From the NCBI GenBank assembly GCA_015680685.1, contig MNCI01004089.1, positions 211,538 to 266,617 of the forward strand: a stretch of DNA of 55,080 nt, in the 5' to 3' direction. The notes under the pieces are model-generated. The model did not search any database, was not told the origin of the DNA, and was given only the letters and a program-made list of their open reading frames with translations. Position 1 is the first letter of the stretch. Each line of letters begins with the position of its first letter. This DNA is from Gnetum montanum. Its lineage: Eukaryota > Streptophyta > Gnetopsida > Gnetales > Gnetaceae. Positions 1 to 11,579 of the stretch are shown here, one piece after another. Made by a program: the position numbers and the translations under genes.

Positions 1-298
1 GGAACGGATGCTGACGCTAGTTAATTTAGACTTAGATCATTAGTTAGAGTTAGCTTAGTTTCTCAACCCTTTCCTCTGATAGCATAGAAGATAAGCCAAA
101 AATACCAAAAAAATCACATACCTCAGACTTGCTTAACCATACACCGTGACAAATACAAGCAAGCCTGGGAAGACAATGAACGATTAACCCCAAGCACTTC
201 TTGTGATGTTAAGGCATTTAGTCTGCGGAGTTCGACCGGATCGTGCGTGCACGCTCGTATTCGTATGGTGGAGTGTAGGGGTACCTCGCCACTCATCA
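1..298 (+). mobile_element. 3' part of a gypsy A/B-family LTR, cut by the window edge
   Basis: These 298 bases are the reverse complement of the start of the solo LTR at 12,263-13,282, and both are CpG-rich. The segment ends in CTCATCA, the family's 3' terminus. What follows is not the tRNA-Asp primer site seen in gypsy A but the tail of a copia LTR, so this is a solo LTR or the 3' LTR of an element lying mostly left of the window. It inserted into the 5' LTR of the copia element that follows. The target duplication cannot be checked because the left end is missing. Confidence 0.8.
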
Positions 299-358
299 GC
301 ACTTATTCAACCCTCCTCCCCTCCTCTTAGTGTCTTTCTCTATGTCTAGAAAATAACA
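299..358 (+). mobile_element. 3' end of the 5' LTR of copia element 1
   Basis: This stretch aligns with the end of the LTR at 4,219-6,360: GCACT, then TTCAACCC-type pyrimidine blocks, CTTAGTG, and a terminal AACA next to the primer-binding site. The rest of this LTR was displaced by the gypsy LTR to its left. Confidence 0.7.
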
Positions 359-360
359 AT

Positions 361-372
361 TGGTATTAGAGC
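361..372 (+). other. Primer-binding site of copia element 1 (initiator tRNA-Met)
   Basis: TGGTATTAGAGC differs at one base from the standard plant copia site TGGTATCAGAGC, by a C-to-T change, and lies two bases after the LTR end. Confidence 0.8.
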
Positions 373-428
373 CTGATCAACACCTCTAGACTTAATCATC
401 TATGTTGTACTTTTTCATTGTCCTAGAC

Positions 429-1250
429 ATGGCATAGAACCAAGGATTTTCTTCTAAAAAAGCTTCATGGTTTGATGGCTCAGATTATCCTCTATGGAAA
501 TTCAAGATGAAGACATATCTTCTAGCTCATGGTAATGATGTCTAGAAGGTAGTTAGCAAAGGAATCAACAATGTTGTACATGATGTATAAGCCATAAATG
601 CTTTGATCTGTAGCTTTGATAGAGTAGTGTGTATAAGACTCTGCATCTTTAATCAACCAAAGAAATGTGGAAGCATTTTCAAGCTGTTTAAGAAGGAGAT
701 GATATAGTGAAGTCTAAGCTACTGACTCTAAGAGCACATTTTAATGCATCAAGGATGGAAGAGAATGAAAATATTAGTAATTTCTTTAGTAGAATAGATG
801 AGATCATTAGGAAGATGGCCATGATTAAACAAAAGAACTTAAAAGTAAAAGAGGAGGTGTTACTATTGAAGAAGAAAATAAAAGATAAGGCTACTCAAGT
901 CACATCTAAATTATTCTGTAGGCTTAATCATAGCTTGGAATAGCTCAAGGATATCATCAATAATGGATGATTAAATGACGACAAGAGGAGGCTTTACTAT
1001 GAGCTAGAATCTTCAAAAGTTCATCTTTAATAAAATTATTAGCCTAGTAGATAGATGTCCAAACATAGCTTCCACAATCACAAACTATTAGCTCAAAAAT
1101 AGGTAAGGGAATTCTTCCTACTCCAAGAATTCCAATCATTAGGTATGATCAAATAACAACATCTAATTTCTTTCAAGGATATGATTTTAATTGTGGAAAT
1201 CTTGGACATAAAGCAAGAAATTGTAGAAACATTAATTTTTCTTAATATGA
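429..1250 (+). pseudogene. Decayed gag of copia element 1
   Basis: Starts at an ATG 56 bases after the primer site. The copia gag start is readable (KASWFDGSDYPLWKFKMKTY). A later open stretch at 707-943 carries the core, with ISNFFSRIDEII and then HSLE followed by a stop. The zinc knuckle reads CGNLGHKARNC at about 1,192-1,226. The product was the capsid-like Gag that packages element RNA. Several stops are TAG in place of CAG or TGG, and frames shift, so it is dead. Confidence 0.8.
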
Positions 1251-1374
1251 ATCTATTCGATATTCCCATGCTACTAAGAACTTTTCAAGAAATAATAGAA
1301 TGAGACAACAAGCATGGAGACCAATCAGTAGAAGAGATCTCCTTGTATAGTTATCCTTAAACAACTACTATAGT

Positions 1375-2240
1375 CGAGAGTCATGGTTTCTTGACAATGG
1401 CTACTCTTAACATATGACTATTGATAGATCAAAATTTATCACACTAAAACCATTTAATGGAGGAAAAGTAAGCTTCGGTAATAAAGGTAAAGTTGTAGTA
1501 AGAGGTATTGGCTTAGTTAAAATTCATGATAATTCCCTAAAGTTCATAATGTTTATTTTGTTGGTGGTTTACATTACAACTTGTTAAGATTAAGATAATT
1601 TTCAAGAGAAGGTTATAATAGTTGTTTCATGAATGTGAAATGTATATTAGAAAATACAAAAAAGGATGTTAAAGCCTATGTTACTTGGTTAGGAAATAAT
1701 TTATATTCTATTAATGAGTAGCCTAAATGTCTAAATCTTATTTTTGAGATAAGTAGTAGCATGTTATGGCACAAAAGATGATACTTAAGCTCATGAAACA
1801 TACAAGATCTGATCAAGGCTCAAAGCATTAAAGGCATTTCTCAAGTAAGTTATTTAGAAAAGGTATCTTCCACATGCCAACATGGTAAGAAAACTAGAGC
1901 TACCCTTAAGCTAGTGAACTTTCATTGTTAAAAAAATCTTGAATTACTACATATGGATGTCTATGGCCCTTTTGATGTAGTTGGTTTCAATGGTAGTAAA
2001 TATTTCTTTCTTAGTGTTGATGATTATATTAGGATGTCATGGCTAACATGTATTAAAAAAATACGATGTATTTAAGCATTTAAAGGTATTTAAAAGTATG
2101 GTTGAAATTGAAACAATACTTAAAATGAAAGATATTAAGACTAACAATGGAGATGAGTTCACCTCAAATGAGTTTTATGAGTTGTGCAAAGATCTAAGTA
2201 TCAAGAGATAGTTCTCATCAACTAGAACACTTGAGCAAAA
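1375..2240 (+). pseudogene. Protease and integrase remnant of copia element 1
   Basis: Protease remnant at about 1,385: WFLDNGYSQHMT stands where copia elements have W(Y/F)LDSGxSxHMT, so the catalytic DSG has become DNG. The GAG-pre-integrase signature LWHKR is at about 1,765. The integrase core start reads LELLHMDVYGPF, then KYFFLSVDDYIRMSW around 1,945-2,045. The rest of the integrase to about 2,240 is shifted and interrupted by stops. Confidence 0.75.
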
Positions 2241-2479
2241 TTGTGTAATAGAATAAAAAATATAAATAGAACAAGTTGATGAGATTAATAAAGAAAAACC
2301 AATCTAAATGGATGAGATAGAAATATAAAAAGAGGCTACACTTGATGATGCCTTGAGGAGAAGAATACAAAGGTTCATATACATGGTAGATATTCTTAGG
2401 ACATCTCTTAGAGAAAGACCAAGGAGGAATACAACTAAAATAATGAATCATTACTTATTAATTTATTTTCATGCATTTT

Positions 2480-2880
2480 TCATTCCTTTAATAGTTAGGG
2501 AAGCTCTTGGAAGTGAGGATTGGAAGAATGCCATGAATGAAGAGATGAAGAAGATTATAAAGAACAATAATACTTAGGAGCTTGTCCCATGACCCAAAGA
2601 AGCTAATGTCATTGGAACTAAGTGGATCTTTGAAAACAAGATGAATGAGCATGGTGAAGTAACCTGAAATAAGGCAAGATTAGTAGCAAAAGGTCTTGCC
2701 TAGATAGAAAGGCTTGATTATCATGATACATTTGCTAAAATTGTAGGATTGAAATATGTTAGAATGATGTTAGCTTTTGCAACTTATCAAATATTTAAGC
2801 TCTACTAGATGGATGTAAAATATTCATTCCTAAATGGAAAAATAAAAGAAAGCATATATTTTTAGAAAATCATTAAATGA
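2480..2880 (+). pseudogene. Truncated reverse transcriptase of copia element 1
   Basis: Reads EALGSEDWKNAMNEEM, then IGTKWIFENKMNEHGEV, KARLVAKGLAQ, YHDTFAKIV and MDVKYSFLNGKI, the N-terminal half of a copia RT in order. It stops near 2,880 before the YVDD catalytic box. The sequence between integrase and RT is about 1 kb too short, so part of the element has been lost. Confidence 0.8.
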
Positions 2881-4200
2881 AGAAAGATATCTATATCTTA
2901 GAACATTGCTTTGCGTAACTACTTTACCTAGACATACATAAGCTTTAAAAACTTCTAGCACTAGTTTAGAGATTTATTATAAGCTAATGAGCTTCATTTT
3001 AGTGGGAGTAGGTAAGCTTATATTGTAGGGAAGCAATATAGTTTCAAGATGTACTAGAAGAACTAGGTGCCCATGTTAAGTTTATTGAATCCTTAGAGTC
3101 ATATCCTATGGATTCATGCATTCTCTCATAGGGATCATGACCAAAGGATGACTTTGTTTTTGGCTCTAAGCTTGGGGGATGCAACAAATTCAAAAGGTCA
3201 TGGGTGAATTACAGAGTCTCAATGTCCTACTTTCTATATCTTTGCCTTTCTTTAGGAGTTCTAGATGCCGAATGCCTTTATCTCTCCCTCTCCAGGAATT
3301 CCTGTTGTTTTCGCAACATAATCCTTTCCACCTCCTTACTAAACTTGTCCTAGGCCTTTCACTCTTCTCTATTTCTTTCATACTCTATTTTAGCTTGAAT
3401 GTTTACCAATGCTTGATTTCTCCTAGCCTCTACTCTTCTCAGCTCTTCCTCAAGCTCTATAAAATCCTCTTGATTTATCCAAAAGCTATTATGAATATCC
3501 ATAGATATGGGGCCTTCTAATTTTCTTCTTGGCTCTCTAATCTATCCTATAACTTTTATTTCTTTCCCTTGTCTATTTATTCTTTCATTATTACATCTCT
3601 ACTTTGAGCTTGACAATTCACTGATTAACTAGATTAGCAGGTTTTTAGTTAAGCTCTTATGAATTTCTCTTAATTTTTTTATTACCTATGTTTATCTTTG
3701 TGTTTTGAGCTTAATTTTTTTAATGAATGAGGGAGCTTATTTTCATCTTTTTCTAACAAAATGAGGAAGGATTAACTGATTATCTATTTCATCACAAAGT
3801 GATATGATTATGAATGTGTTGTTTCCTTAGAAAAGTAAAATGAATTCTCTATCTCTATTAAGTGTTTTTTATTGTGTATGAGCTTTTTTCCTAAGAAAAG
3901 TGCCTAATTGATTATTTGTGTTATAATCTTGATTGGTATGTGTTGAATTATGATGATTTTTGATCATCTTTAACTAGATGTATGATTCTCCCATTTAACT
4001 TGATGTTGTTATTTAGATCTTACTTAGTTCTTCAATTATAATCTATAGGTTTGGAGCTAAGTTAATTTACATGATGATATCAAGCTTAAGTTTCTTTTGG
4101 ATGATTTTGAGTTTTATTTACAAGCTTTTCATGTATGCTTGATTCCATAGGTTTCTTCTTTATTCTTCGTTGTCCAAGCTTACTTTGAGAGTTCACCCAA
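2881..4200. other. Mixed AT-rich stretch between copia 1 RT and its polypurine tract
   Basis: No RT catalytic box and no RNase H could be read here. It contains a minus-strand coding remnant (3,225-3,490, listed separately) and otherwise untranslatable AT-rich sequence typical of the 3' untranslated part of a copia element. Confidence 0.4.
3225..3490 (-). pseudogene. Charged coiled-coil coding remnant, unidentified
   Basis: On the minus strand this segment reads as a highly charged helix: DFIELEEELRRVEARRNQAL, then VNIQAKIEYERN, an in-frame stop, and further on EVERIMLRKQQEFLERERE. The heptad-like pattern looks like real former coding sequence. I do not recognise the family; a gag-like protein of another element is possible. 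It runs opposite to copia element 1, so it is probably a separate insertion fragment. Confidence 0.35.
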
Positions 4201-4218
4201 TTTCAAAAAGGGGAAGAT
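4201..4218 (+). other. Polypurine tract of copia element 1
   Basis: CAAAAAGGGGAAGAT lies directly before the 3' LTR, the usual plus-strand DNA primer of copia elements. Confidence 0.75.
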
Positions 4219-4329
4219 TGTTGTGTGTTTTAAGCTTTGTTGTAGGTTTTTTCTTTTAGTGAAGCTTTTCTTTTTGCTCATATTTAAGCTCTTGACTTAC
4301 CTATTGTAGGGAAAGTATTTGTGTGCCAC

Positions 4330-5250
4330 ATTAGCATGTAGAGTTGACTCGTAGAACCATTTTTTGATTCTACTTACTCCTTTCAAATTGATTCTACTAG
4401 CTCAACATTGTGCATACCTAAATAGTTTTAATTCAACTATGGTTCTCCCTTTTAGCTTTATAAAGATAGCTTTAATTATTTTTATTTTTATGAAGATAGC
4501 TTGAATTGTTTATTACATTAGCTTTATTTTGTGGGGCCAAGCTTTAACAATTTAGAGCCTATGCACTTAATATTTTTTAATCTAACTCACCATGTAGAAC
4601 TAACTTGTAGAGGTTTATTTTGATTCTACAAAGAATCATTCTATTAGCTCTTCCATGTTAGCTTTTATTTTGTGAACTTAATGGGATCAAGCTTACATAG
4701 TTCAGAGCTCATGCAATTAAAGTTTTGTTAATCCAACTCAATTTATAGAGCCAACTTGTAGAGGCTTATTTGGGCTCTACAAAGAATCACCCAAGAATCT
4801 CTTCCACATTAGCTCAACAAAAAAGTGCTAAATAGAACTAGCTTATAGAGTAATGCTTTCACTCTATGAATGACTTGATAAAATAGCTCTACTACATCAA
4901 TGTTTATTTTACACACACAAGATTGGATGAAAATATTTGTCCCTTTATGGAAAATCTTCTAAACCAATTAAACACCCTACCACATTAGCTCATAGAACCA
5001 ATTTTTGGAACTATTTTCTAGTTCTACAAAGATCATCTAGATAACTCTACCACATCAACACCATAAAAAAGTGTAGATAGAATTATCTCATAGGGCCATT
5101 TTCCTATTCTATAATGGCTCACTCAAATTTCTCTACCATGTTAGCTCATAAAAAGCACCAAATAGAATCAGCTCATAGAACCAATATTTAGAACCTATTT
5201 CTAGTTCTACAAGGCTCTTCCAAATAGCTTTGCCAAGTTAGCATCTTCTA
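4330..5250 (+). repeat. Degenerate hairpin-forming repeats in the copia 1 U3
   Basis: At least seven diverged units, near 4,338, 4,592, 4,745, 4,832, 4,984, 5,072 and 5,162. Most share a layout: TAGARCYAACTTGTAGA or AGCTCATAGAACC, a short spacer, the reverse complement (GGCTCTACAAAG, AGTTCTACAA), then CTCTNCCACATTAGC. Each can fold on itself. Spacing is irregular (80-250 bases), so this is an old array interrupted by decay. Confidence 0.6.
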
Positions 5251-5926
5251 TCACATAGACAAAGAAGCTTATTTTTGAAAGAAAAAATTAATGAGAATCA
5301 AAATCTTTGGATTTTCTTTAAAGTGTTCATTGTCATGTCATCCCAAGAGAAAGGAAAGCTAAAACCTATTTAGAGCTAGTTTTTAAATCTTCACAAGCTA
5401 CACTAAAAAAGACCATGACACATCTACAAAAAATTAAAGGCACGTTCTAAGATTATAGTAAAAGGGACTATTATATGAAAAGGCTAGAGTCTATACTACT
5501 ACGAAAGTGAGCTAAACACCATTAATGAAAATAGGAATTGTTAGTTGAAGCTGAAAGAGCCATTATCTCCAATATGAGTAAAGCTAGTGATTTCTATGGG
5601 AAGGAGCCATTAGCACCAAGATGAAATGATAGATTTCTTCTCCTCTGCTAATCTTTTAATGCTCATCTGAAGCTCATATCAGATGATGTAATGAATGCTC
5701 AGATGTAATGGGTATGGTTTCTTCTTCAACTATTCTTCTGCAATAGATTGGTAACAACTATAGTATATTACTTCCTATTATTCTCCAACATAATAGCAAT
5801 GGTTATGAAAATGGCTAAAAGGGATGAAAGCTACAAAGAAAAGCTATTAGGCTTGCTTGATAAAATCTAGTTTTCTAGCTTTAGGGCTTGGACTAGAATT
5901 TCTTTCTCTTCTCTCTTTTTTTTTTC

Positions 5927-5934
5927 TATAAAAG
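5927..5934 (+). promoter_or_regulatory. TATA box of the copia 1 LTR
   Basis: TATAAAAG preceded by a long pyrimidine run, at the place in the LTR expected for the U3/R border. Confidence 0.5.
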
Positions 5935-6360
5935 CTCTATTGTCTTTTTCTCAAAAAACTTGAAAACTCTTGAGTTTCTATGATTGAGACAAGGCAAAGT
6001 ATTTTCTCTTTCTTTGTGGTGTGAAAGTGGGATTTTGTGACTTTGAGCATAGTGGTTGTGCTTAGTCCATATTTGTAAAATAAGACCTATAAATTTTTGT
6101 TGATTAATAGAATTACTCCATCCCCTAGGATCTAGGGAGAGTTTTATAGTGGATGTAGGTTGGCAAAGCTAGCAACTAAACCACTTGAAAAGCTTGGTGC
6201 TTATTTACTCTTTTCTATGTATGTTCTCTATTTTTTGTATTAATGTTATTTGAGGCTTTCTATTGGTCTTTTGCAAGTCTCTATTTTTAGTCAATTTTTT
6301 GGTAAGGCACTGATTCATCCCTCCATTCTTAGTGCCTTTTATTACATCTAGGAAACAATA

Positions 6361-7118
6361 ATAGGTAAATTTTACATAGACATTATTGTTAAACTTGAAA
6401 TCTTTTTTTTTTCTTTTTCTAAGTTTGATAAGTTTTCTCAATGAAATTTTATAGCTTGGTAACATTTAGTGATCAATCGATTAATAAGGCCTTTTAGTTA
6501 GCCTCATTTTTTCATATTTGATGATTATTGATTTTTACCTATGCATTTGCCTAAGAAGCAATAGAATAGCTAGAATTGTATGGATTGTGAATTCTTGAGT
6601 TGGATCTCTAGCCAAGTCAAGGTAAAGAAAAAGCACAATGAAAAAAAAACATGAAAGCTTTGAGAAACATTTAACATATTTTTCACTCCATGCTACATTT
6701 GTTACCTCTATTATTATTATGATACATAAATTACGATATTCTATAATAGAGTAGCTATCAAACAAATAAAAAATCAACTTAACAACCATTCATGAAAAAT
6801 TACATATGGATGTTTCCAAGAAGCATATGAAACATGACCTCCTTCATGATGAATGTTAAGTTATTGTCTCCCAAATAAAAACATAAAGTCCAATATTATT
6901 AGAGTAGAGATTGTCCAATTTTTATGACCTATAAAAGAAAAATAGATAAGATTGTTGGTTTCTTACACTTAATTTTAATTAGTCCATGGAAACCTCCACA
7001 TAGCCACAAGGAACATAAATGAAAGTTGTCGATTTTCCTCTATCCATTAAATCCTATAACATACATCAATTAGATCTAGGACCTTCAAGGGGAATTAGCT
7101 TATTAAAAGGAAGATAAG
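6361..7118. other. AT-rich spacer with no recognisable feature
   Basis: Lies between the end of copia element 1 and the start of gypsy A. It has long T and A runs and no protein similarity that I can read in any frame. Confidence 0.5.
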
Positions 7119-7942
7119 TGATGAATCACATGTCACGTTGTGTTAACAAGCATGCATCGATGCATGCCCATCAATTCATGGGTTAATGCATCGATGCAAT
7201 GTCTATCTCTACCTATATAAATATGTGTACCCACTGCATTTATGGCACCATTGAGTTAGTAGCATATCAACGTAGTTTGGTCTTATAAGAGTTAGAATAT
7301 TTTTCAAGTGCCCACAATAGGACTTCAAGGATTGTATAGATCCTTATTCAAGCATCAATATAGCTAGACATCTTGATGTGATGGTAATAAAGATGATATT
7401 CTTGAAATTCCTTATAGCACTCAGAATAAATTAATGTTTACTTTCATGCACCTGACATTTATGTTCCTAATTAATTTATGTAGTTAATTAATACACATAA
7501 GTACGACCGCCTTGAGCATATTGTTAATGCTTGGTAATCCCAACAATGTTATCACTTGGTGCATCCAGTAGCTTAACACTTGTTAATCTAGTAGCATCAT
7601 AATGATTTCAAGATGTGTATGGAAGGTGGGCCTAGATACTTAAGTTGAGAAGTAGACTAAGGCATTAGATAGTTACTTATATTTATACACAATTAATTAC
7701 TTTATTTCACACTTAGGATAATCACATAAAATATAAAATTAAGAAAAATCATGTGCCTTGGCTTACACTTAACCATACACTTGCACCTACACAAGTGAAG
7801 CCAAGAAAACAATGATCATGTCCTTAGGTCACTATCTTTGTTATTTTCATTTAGAGATCTATAGTCCATAGAATTTGACTAGATCACTAGTGAACTCTTG
7901 TGATTCATATGGTTGGGTGTAAGAACTACTTGTTGCTCATCA
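7119..7942 (+). mobile_element. 5' LTR of gypsy element A
   Basis: Starts TGATGAATCA, ends TTGCTCATCA, and is followed at once by a tRNA-Asp primer site. The 824-bp LTR matches the inverted LTR at 17,509-18,345 and, more distantly, the solo LTR at 12,263-13,282 along its length. U3 is short: two palindromes (7,150-7,167 and 7,187-7,198) precede a TATA-like CTATATAAATATG at about 7,210. The leader and U5 follow. Confidence 0.8.
7150..7198. promoter_or_regulatory. Paired palindromes upstream of the gypsy A TATA box
   Basis: GCATGCATCGATGCATGC (7,150-7,167) is a perfect 18-bp palindrome. TGCATCGATGCA (7,187-7,198) repeats its core as a perfect 12-bp palindrome. Their centres are 34 bp apart and the pair ends about 12 bp before the TATA box. 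The same arrangement with different sequence is seen in the two other full family LTRs. Confidence 0.7.
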
Positions 7943-7960
7943 TTGGCACCGTACCTAGGA
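7943..7960 (+). other. Primer-binding site of gypsy A (tRNA-Asp type)
   Basis: TTGGCACCGTACCTAGGA directly follows the LTR. It resembles the tRNA-Asp complementary site TGGCGCCGTTGCCGGGGA used by plant Athila/Tat gypsy elements, with a few substitutions, mostly C/T or G/A. Confidence 0.7.
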
Positions 7961-8096
7961 AAATTTTAGTTAGCTAAGTGCACTACCTATGAATGATAGT
8001 GAAATCATTCACTGACATTGTAAAAAGAACTTAATGCTAACAACATTAAGATAAATAAAAATAACAAATACACACTATTTTTTCTCAATCACCAAT

Positions 8097-9800
8097 ATGA
8101 ATTCTTCTCACAAGGAAGACTCTCTACCATCATTCATAGGAAAATCCAATCAAAGACAAGAAGGCCACAAGACACCTATCCCTCAATAATTTAAGGTGGT
8201 ATAGACTCATCCAAATGTCTACACTCTAGGTTTCACCTTCATCTTGCACTAGGAAGAGCAGCTGTGATGGAGGGACATGGAAGGTAACATCATGTTACCT
8301 CCTAACTAATCTGTTCCTATAATGCTATTAAAAAATCTCATCAAGTTGGGCATTGTAGGACTCAATGCAAAATACAAGGTTCAAGATCATGGTTATCAAG
8401 ATTATCATATCACAAAAGCACAAAGAAAGAAAGATTGAAAAATGGAAGCCAGATATGAGACCTCAAAAGGTAATTAGTTCCCTAACCACTTATTCCTACA
8501 AACACACAAAGAAGGAGAACACTTCTTTTTGGGTGCCTTCCAATACACATATTCTCCTCCTCTTTTTAACAAAGAGACCCTTAACCAACATTTGCAGTCC
8601 ACTGTGGACAACCCTAGATCTAGGGATAATGAATCCCAAGATCAAGGAGCCTCAAAAGGGGATGGCCAAGGTAGGAGTAATGACAAGCATCAAGAAAAGG
8701 ATAAACATGGTGATCAGGGTAAGGAATAAAGAAGAGGGAGTCATATGGATCTCTCTAGTGTTGGTTCTCCTTCCTCTTTTCCTCCTCCAACTCTGATCAA
8801 AGTCATGGAGGTAACAAAAATGGTGATGGAGATGAATGATGGGATAGGGATGATCATAGATCCCATCAAGACAATAGAGACTATAAGTATGAGCAATGGG
8901 AAGATGACCATCATAAAGAGTGAAGGAACAATAGGACTCATCATAGGCATCATGGCCATGATAGGGGCCATAGAGACCACTATGACTATGATAAGCCCCT
9001 ACTGGCTATCAAGAATATGTTGAACATTGTAAAGGCTATTAGAATATCAACCAGGCACATGAAGGATAGCCAAATCAAATGGTTGGATATGAATAGTATC
9101 CTCAAGTTTTAGGGGGACATAATTTAGATCCACAAAATCACCTACAAGCCATACATGATGCTTATGCCTTGTAGAATGTGGAGAACAACTATCAAAAGCT
9201 AAAAATATTCCCATGAATACTCATCAAAGAAGCATAAAGTTGGTACCATTCCTTAGAACCATAATTTATTCAATGATGAAGTACAATGCTTTAGTTTTTT
9301 AATGACAAGTATCAAACATACTCTCAAGTGTCCAATTTGAGGAGGCAAATCCAAGGATGGAAATAGGACACTCATGAATCCTTGAATGTAGATATGGGTA
9401 GGTACTAATCCTTATTACACTAATGCCTAGGCCATGACTATTCTTAATGGGATTAGCTACACCATATCATAGATAGGCTTAGAACTAAAATAAGGAGAAC
9501 TCTTGGGGACTATGCCCAAGGGAGACTTTCTAAGCTAAGGGCCTATTAGATCCAAAGACTTATTGTGTAGGTAGCTAAAGAATAGGGGGAGCTAAAAAAA
9601 TGGAAAGTGTAGAGGAATATAGTAAGGATCCCTCCTTCCGCAAGAGGGAGGTCTATTTCCATGACAATGAGGAGGAGGCATCACTTGATGAAGTGGTGTA
9701 AAGAAAAACCTTGTCAATCCAAAGATCTATCTTTGAAATATTGGCTAAGGTTAATAAAATGTGGGACTCCTTAGACAAAAAATTCTAAAATACTCTAAAG
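8097..9800 (+). pseudogene. Decayed gag of gypsy A
   Basis: Begins at an ATG (MNSSHKED...) that lines up with the gag start of gypsy B (MASSHRVDS). The region has a His/Asp-rich stretch near 8,940-8,995 (HHRHHGHDRGHRDHYDYD). A gag core around 9,235-9,410 reads WYHSLEP, STML, FFNDKYQTYSQVSNLRRQIQ and HESLNVDMGRY, the retrotransposon Gag pattern of plant gypsy elements. Many stops and frame changes make it non-functional. Confidence 0.7.
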
Positions 9801-10700
9801 ATTACAGAAGAGAGTATAAATTGAGGTAGTGGTTGTGAGAGAAGGAAGAAGAAGAAGGCTAAACATGAGCATTATAAAGCTAAGGGCAAAGCTACTATAG
9901 TTGAGGAGGTTGTAGATTTCGAGTTAGAAAAAGATGGGTGTGACATATGCCAATATGAGCATCCCAAGGGATGTTACCCTATTGTGTCACACTTACATGA
10001 ATCTGCGGTGTATGCTTTAAATCCCAAACTGGCAAAGTGGCAAGCTCTTAAGATGTTGCCTTATCCACAAGGCAACTATCAATAGTAGTTCCACCACCAA
10101 ACTTAAACTATCCAAGTGGAGTGCCACTCAACCTCTTGAGAAACACTAACAATGGCAACATTCATAGTCATGGGGGATGCCACCTTCAAGGCAATAGTTC
10201 CCTTATAGTCAACCCAATCCGTACAGGTACTACGTTTAGTATCCCATCTCTCCACGTGACTTTTCCAATCATGTTTCCTTCCCACAACACTATTACCCTC
10301 CAAAATACTATAAATAATCATCACCAAATGGAAGGTTCCTATTTTTCTACTATCCTCTTCTTCACTCTTTCACTTTTGCACCTCCACCTTTAACTTCTCT
10401 GCCACATGGTTTATCCATGAAAGGTGATATACTTGCACAACCATAGTAGAGAAATGCCACGAGGGTCATAGACTTATAGCTAGCTTCTCAACTAAGTGGT
10501 TCTAACTCTAAAAATCACAATAGACCATTCTTTAGAATCAATAGTCCCATGAAGCCCTCATTAACACCTATGGTTGTGAACCCTGCTACTACCTTCTCTA
10601 AAATTTTTGTCAAGCCACCTTCAAACCAAAGCACTTCCCAGTTGCATACTATCATGTTGATCCATGTATTCATCGATTGGATTAAGGTTGGCCATCTTTC
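9801..10700 (+). pseudogene. Gypsy A gag-pol linker region, decayed
   Basis: Contains a Cys/His cluster at about 9,935-9,975 (GCDICQYEHPKGCYP), which resembles a damaged zinc knuckle. Pro/His/Asn-rich sequence follows to about 10,700. No intact frame remains. The assignment comes mainly from position between gag and protease. Confidence 0.5.
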
Positions 10701-10719
10701 CAAGAAGAGATCTAATCTT

Positions 10720-11130
10720 GGGAGTCCTCTTATTTATTTGTAGATTGCTAGAAATAAATCATGTAATGCTCTTTTGGACTTAGGTTTCAGAGTTAACTTG
10801 ATTTCACAAGAAATGTACAAAGCTTGGAACCAACCTCCCTTAAAAAAAGAATAATATCATACTAGAGCTAATAGATCAATCCATCACTATTTCTTTGGAA
10901 TTAATGGAAGACATAGTGACCATCATTTATGGGTGCTCATATCCTATTGATTTCGTAGTAATCCATGTGGAGAATGATAAGGGGGACTTCCCTATTATCA
11001 TGGGAAGAGCATGGCTAACCACTATTGATGCATGATTAGGGATTAGAGATCTATCCTTGGAAATTTCTAAGGAGAGTGAATTTGATAAGATTAAGAAGAA
11101 GCAAGTTGCATATATTGTGTATAGTGACAC
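10720..11130 (+). pseudogene. Aspartic protease remnant of gypsy A
   Basis: Around 10,765-10,830 the sequence reads CNALLDLGFRVNLISQEMYK, matching the plant gypsy protease pattern LLDLGA(S)xNLI with the alanine after DLG changed to Phe. The flanking sequence continues as a damaged protease (about 10,985-11,030). Confidence 0.6.
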
Positions 11131-11579
11131 AAGGTGCCACTACATGCAAAAACTATGATCAATAAAGAGCACATCACTTAATGCATGTAGTTAGTGTGTG
11201 GATGTCATAGAAATTCAAAGGTTCCTATATGCAATAGCCACTAAATAAGAGGATAACTAGTGGTTGATAACTAAATGAGAGGCTGGCTCAAGAATATGCA
11301 TGGAACTATCTAAGAGCCTTAAAAAGTCTTATGCAGAGAGTATGGAGCACTTGGAGCATATCCATTGGTAACTCTCTAAGAAATAAGGTGAAATAAATTG
11401 GGGAGAGTTAGAGATCCCTATGATATTCAAGAAGGAGCCCCTTGAATTAAAGGCTCTATTGGCAAGAATGGAATATGCATTTCTAAATAATGGCAAGCCA
11501 ATAATCATCAATGACACACTTGCTTCTAAATAAAAGAAGAACTTGTTGGAAGTTATTAACAAATGGCCAACAGCCTTTG

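Larger units (their letters stand above)
4219..6360 (+). mobile_element. 3' LTR of copia element 1 (about 2.1 kb)
   Basis: Begins TGTTGTGTG just after the polypurine tract and ends ...GGAAACAATA (ancestral CA end decayed to TA). Its last 60 bases match the 5' LTR tail at 299-358. U3 (4,330-5,250) is made of degenerate repeats. A TATA box (TATAAAAG) lies at 5,927-5,934, followed by the leader-like part and the pyrimidine-rich tail (ATTCATCCCTCC at about 6,313). The length is at the long end for copia LTRs. The boundary at 6,360 is good to a few bases. Confidence 0.65.

Noticed and set aside
8365-9023. Overlapping open frames of 60-143 codons on both strands
   Set aside because: They are pieces and shadows of the decayed gypsy A gag and do not represent separate genes.
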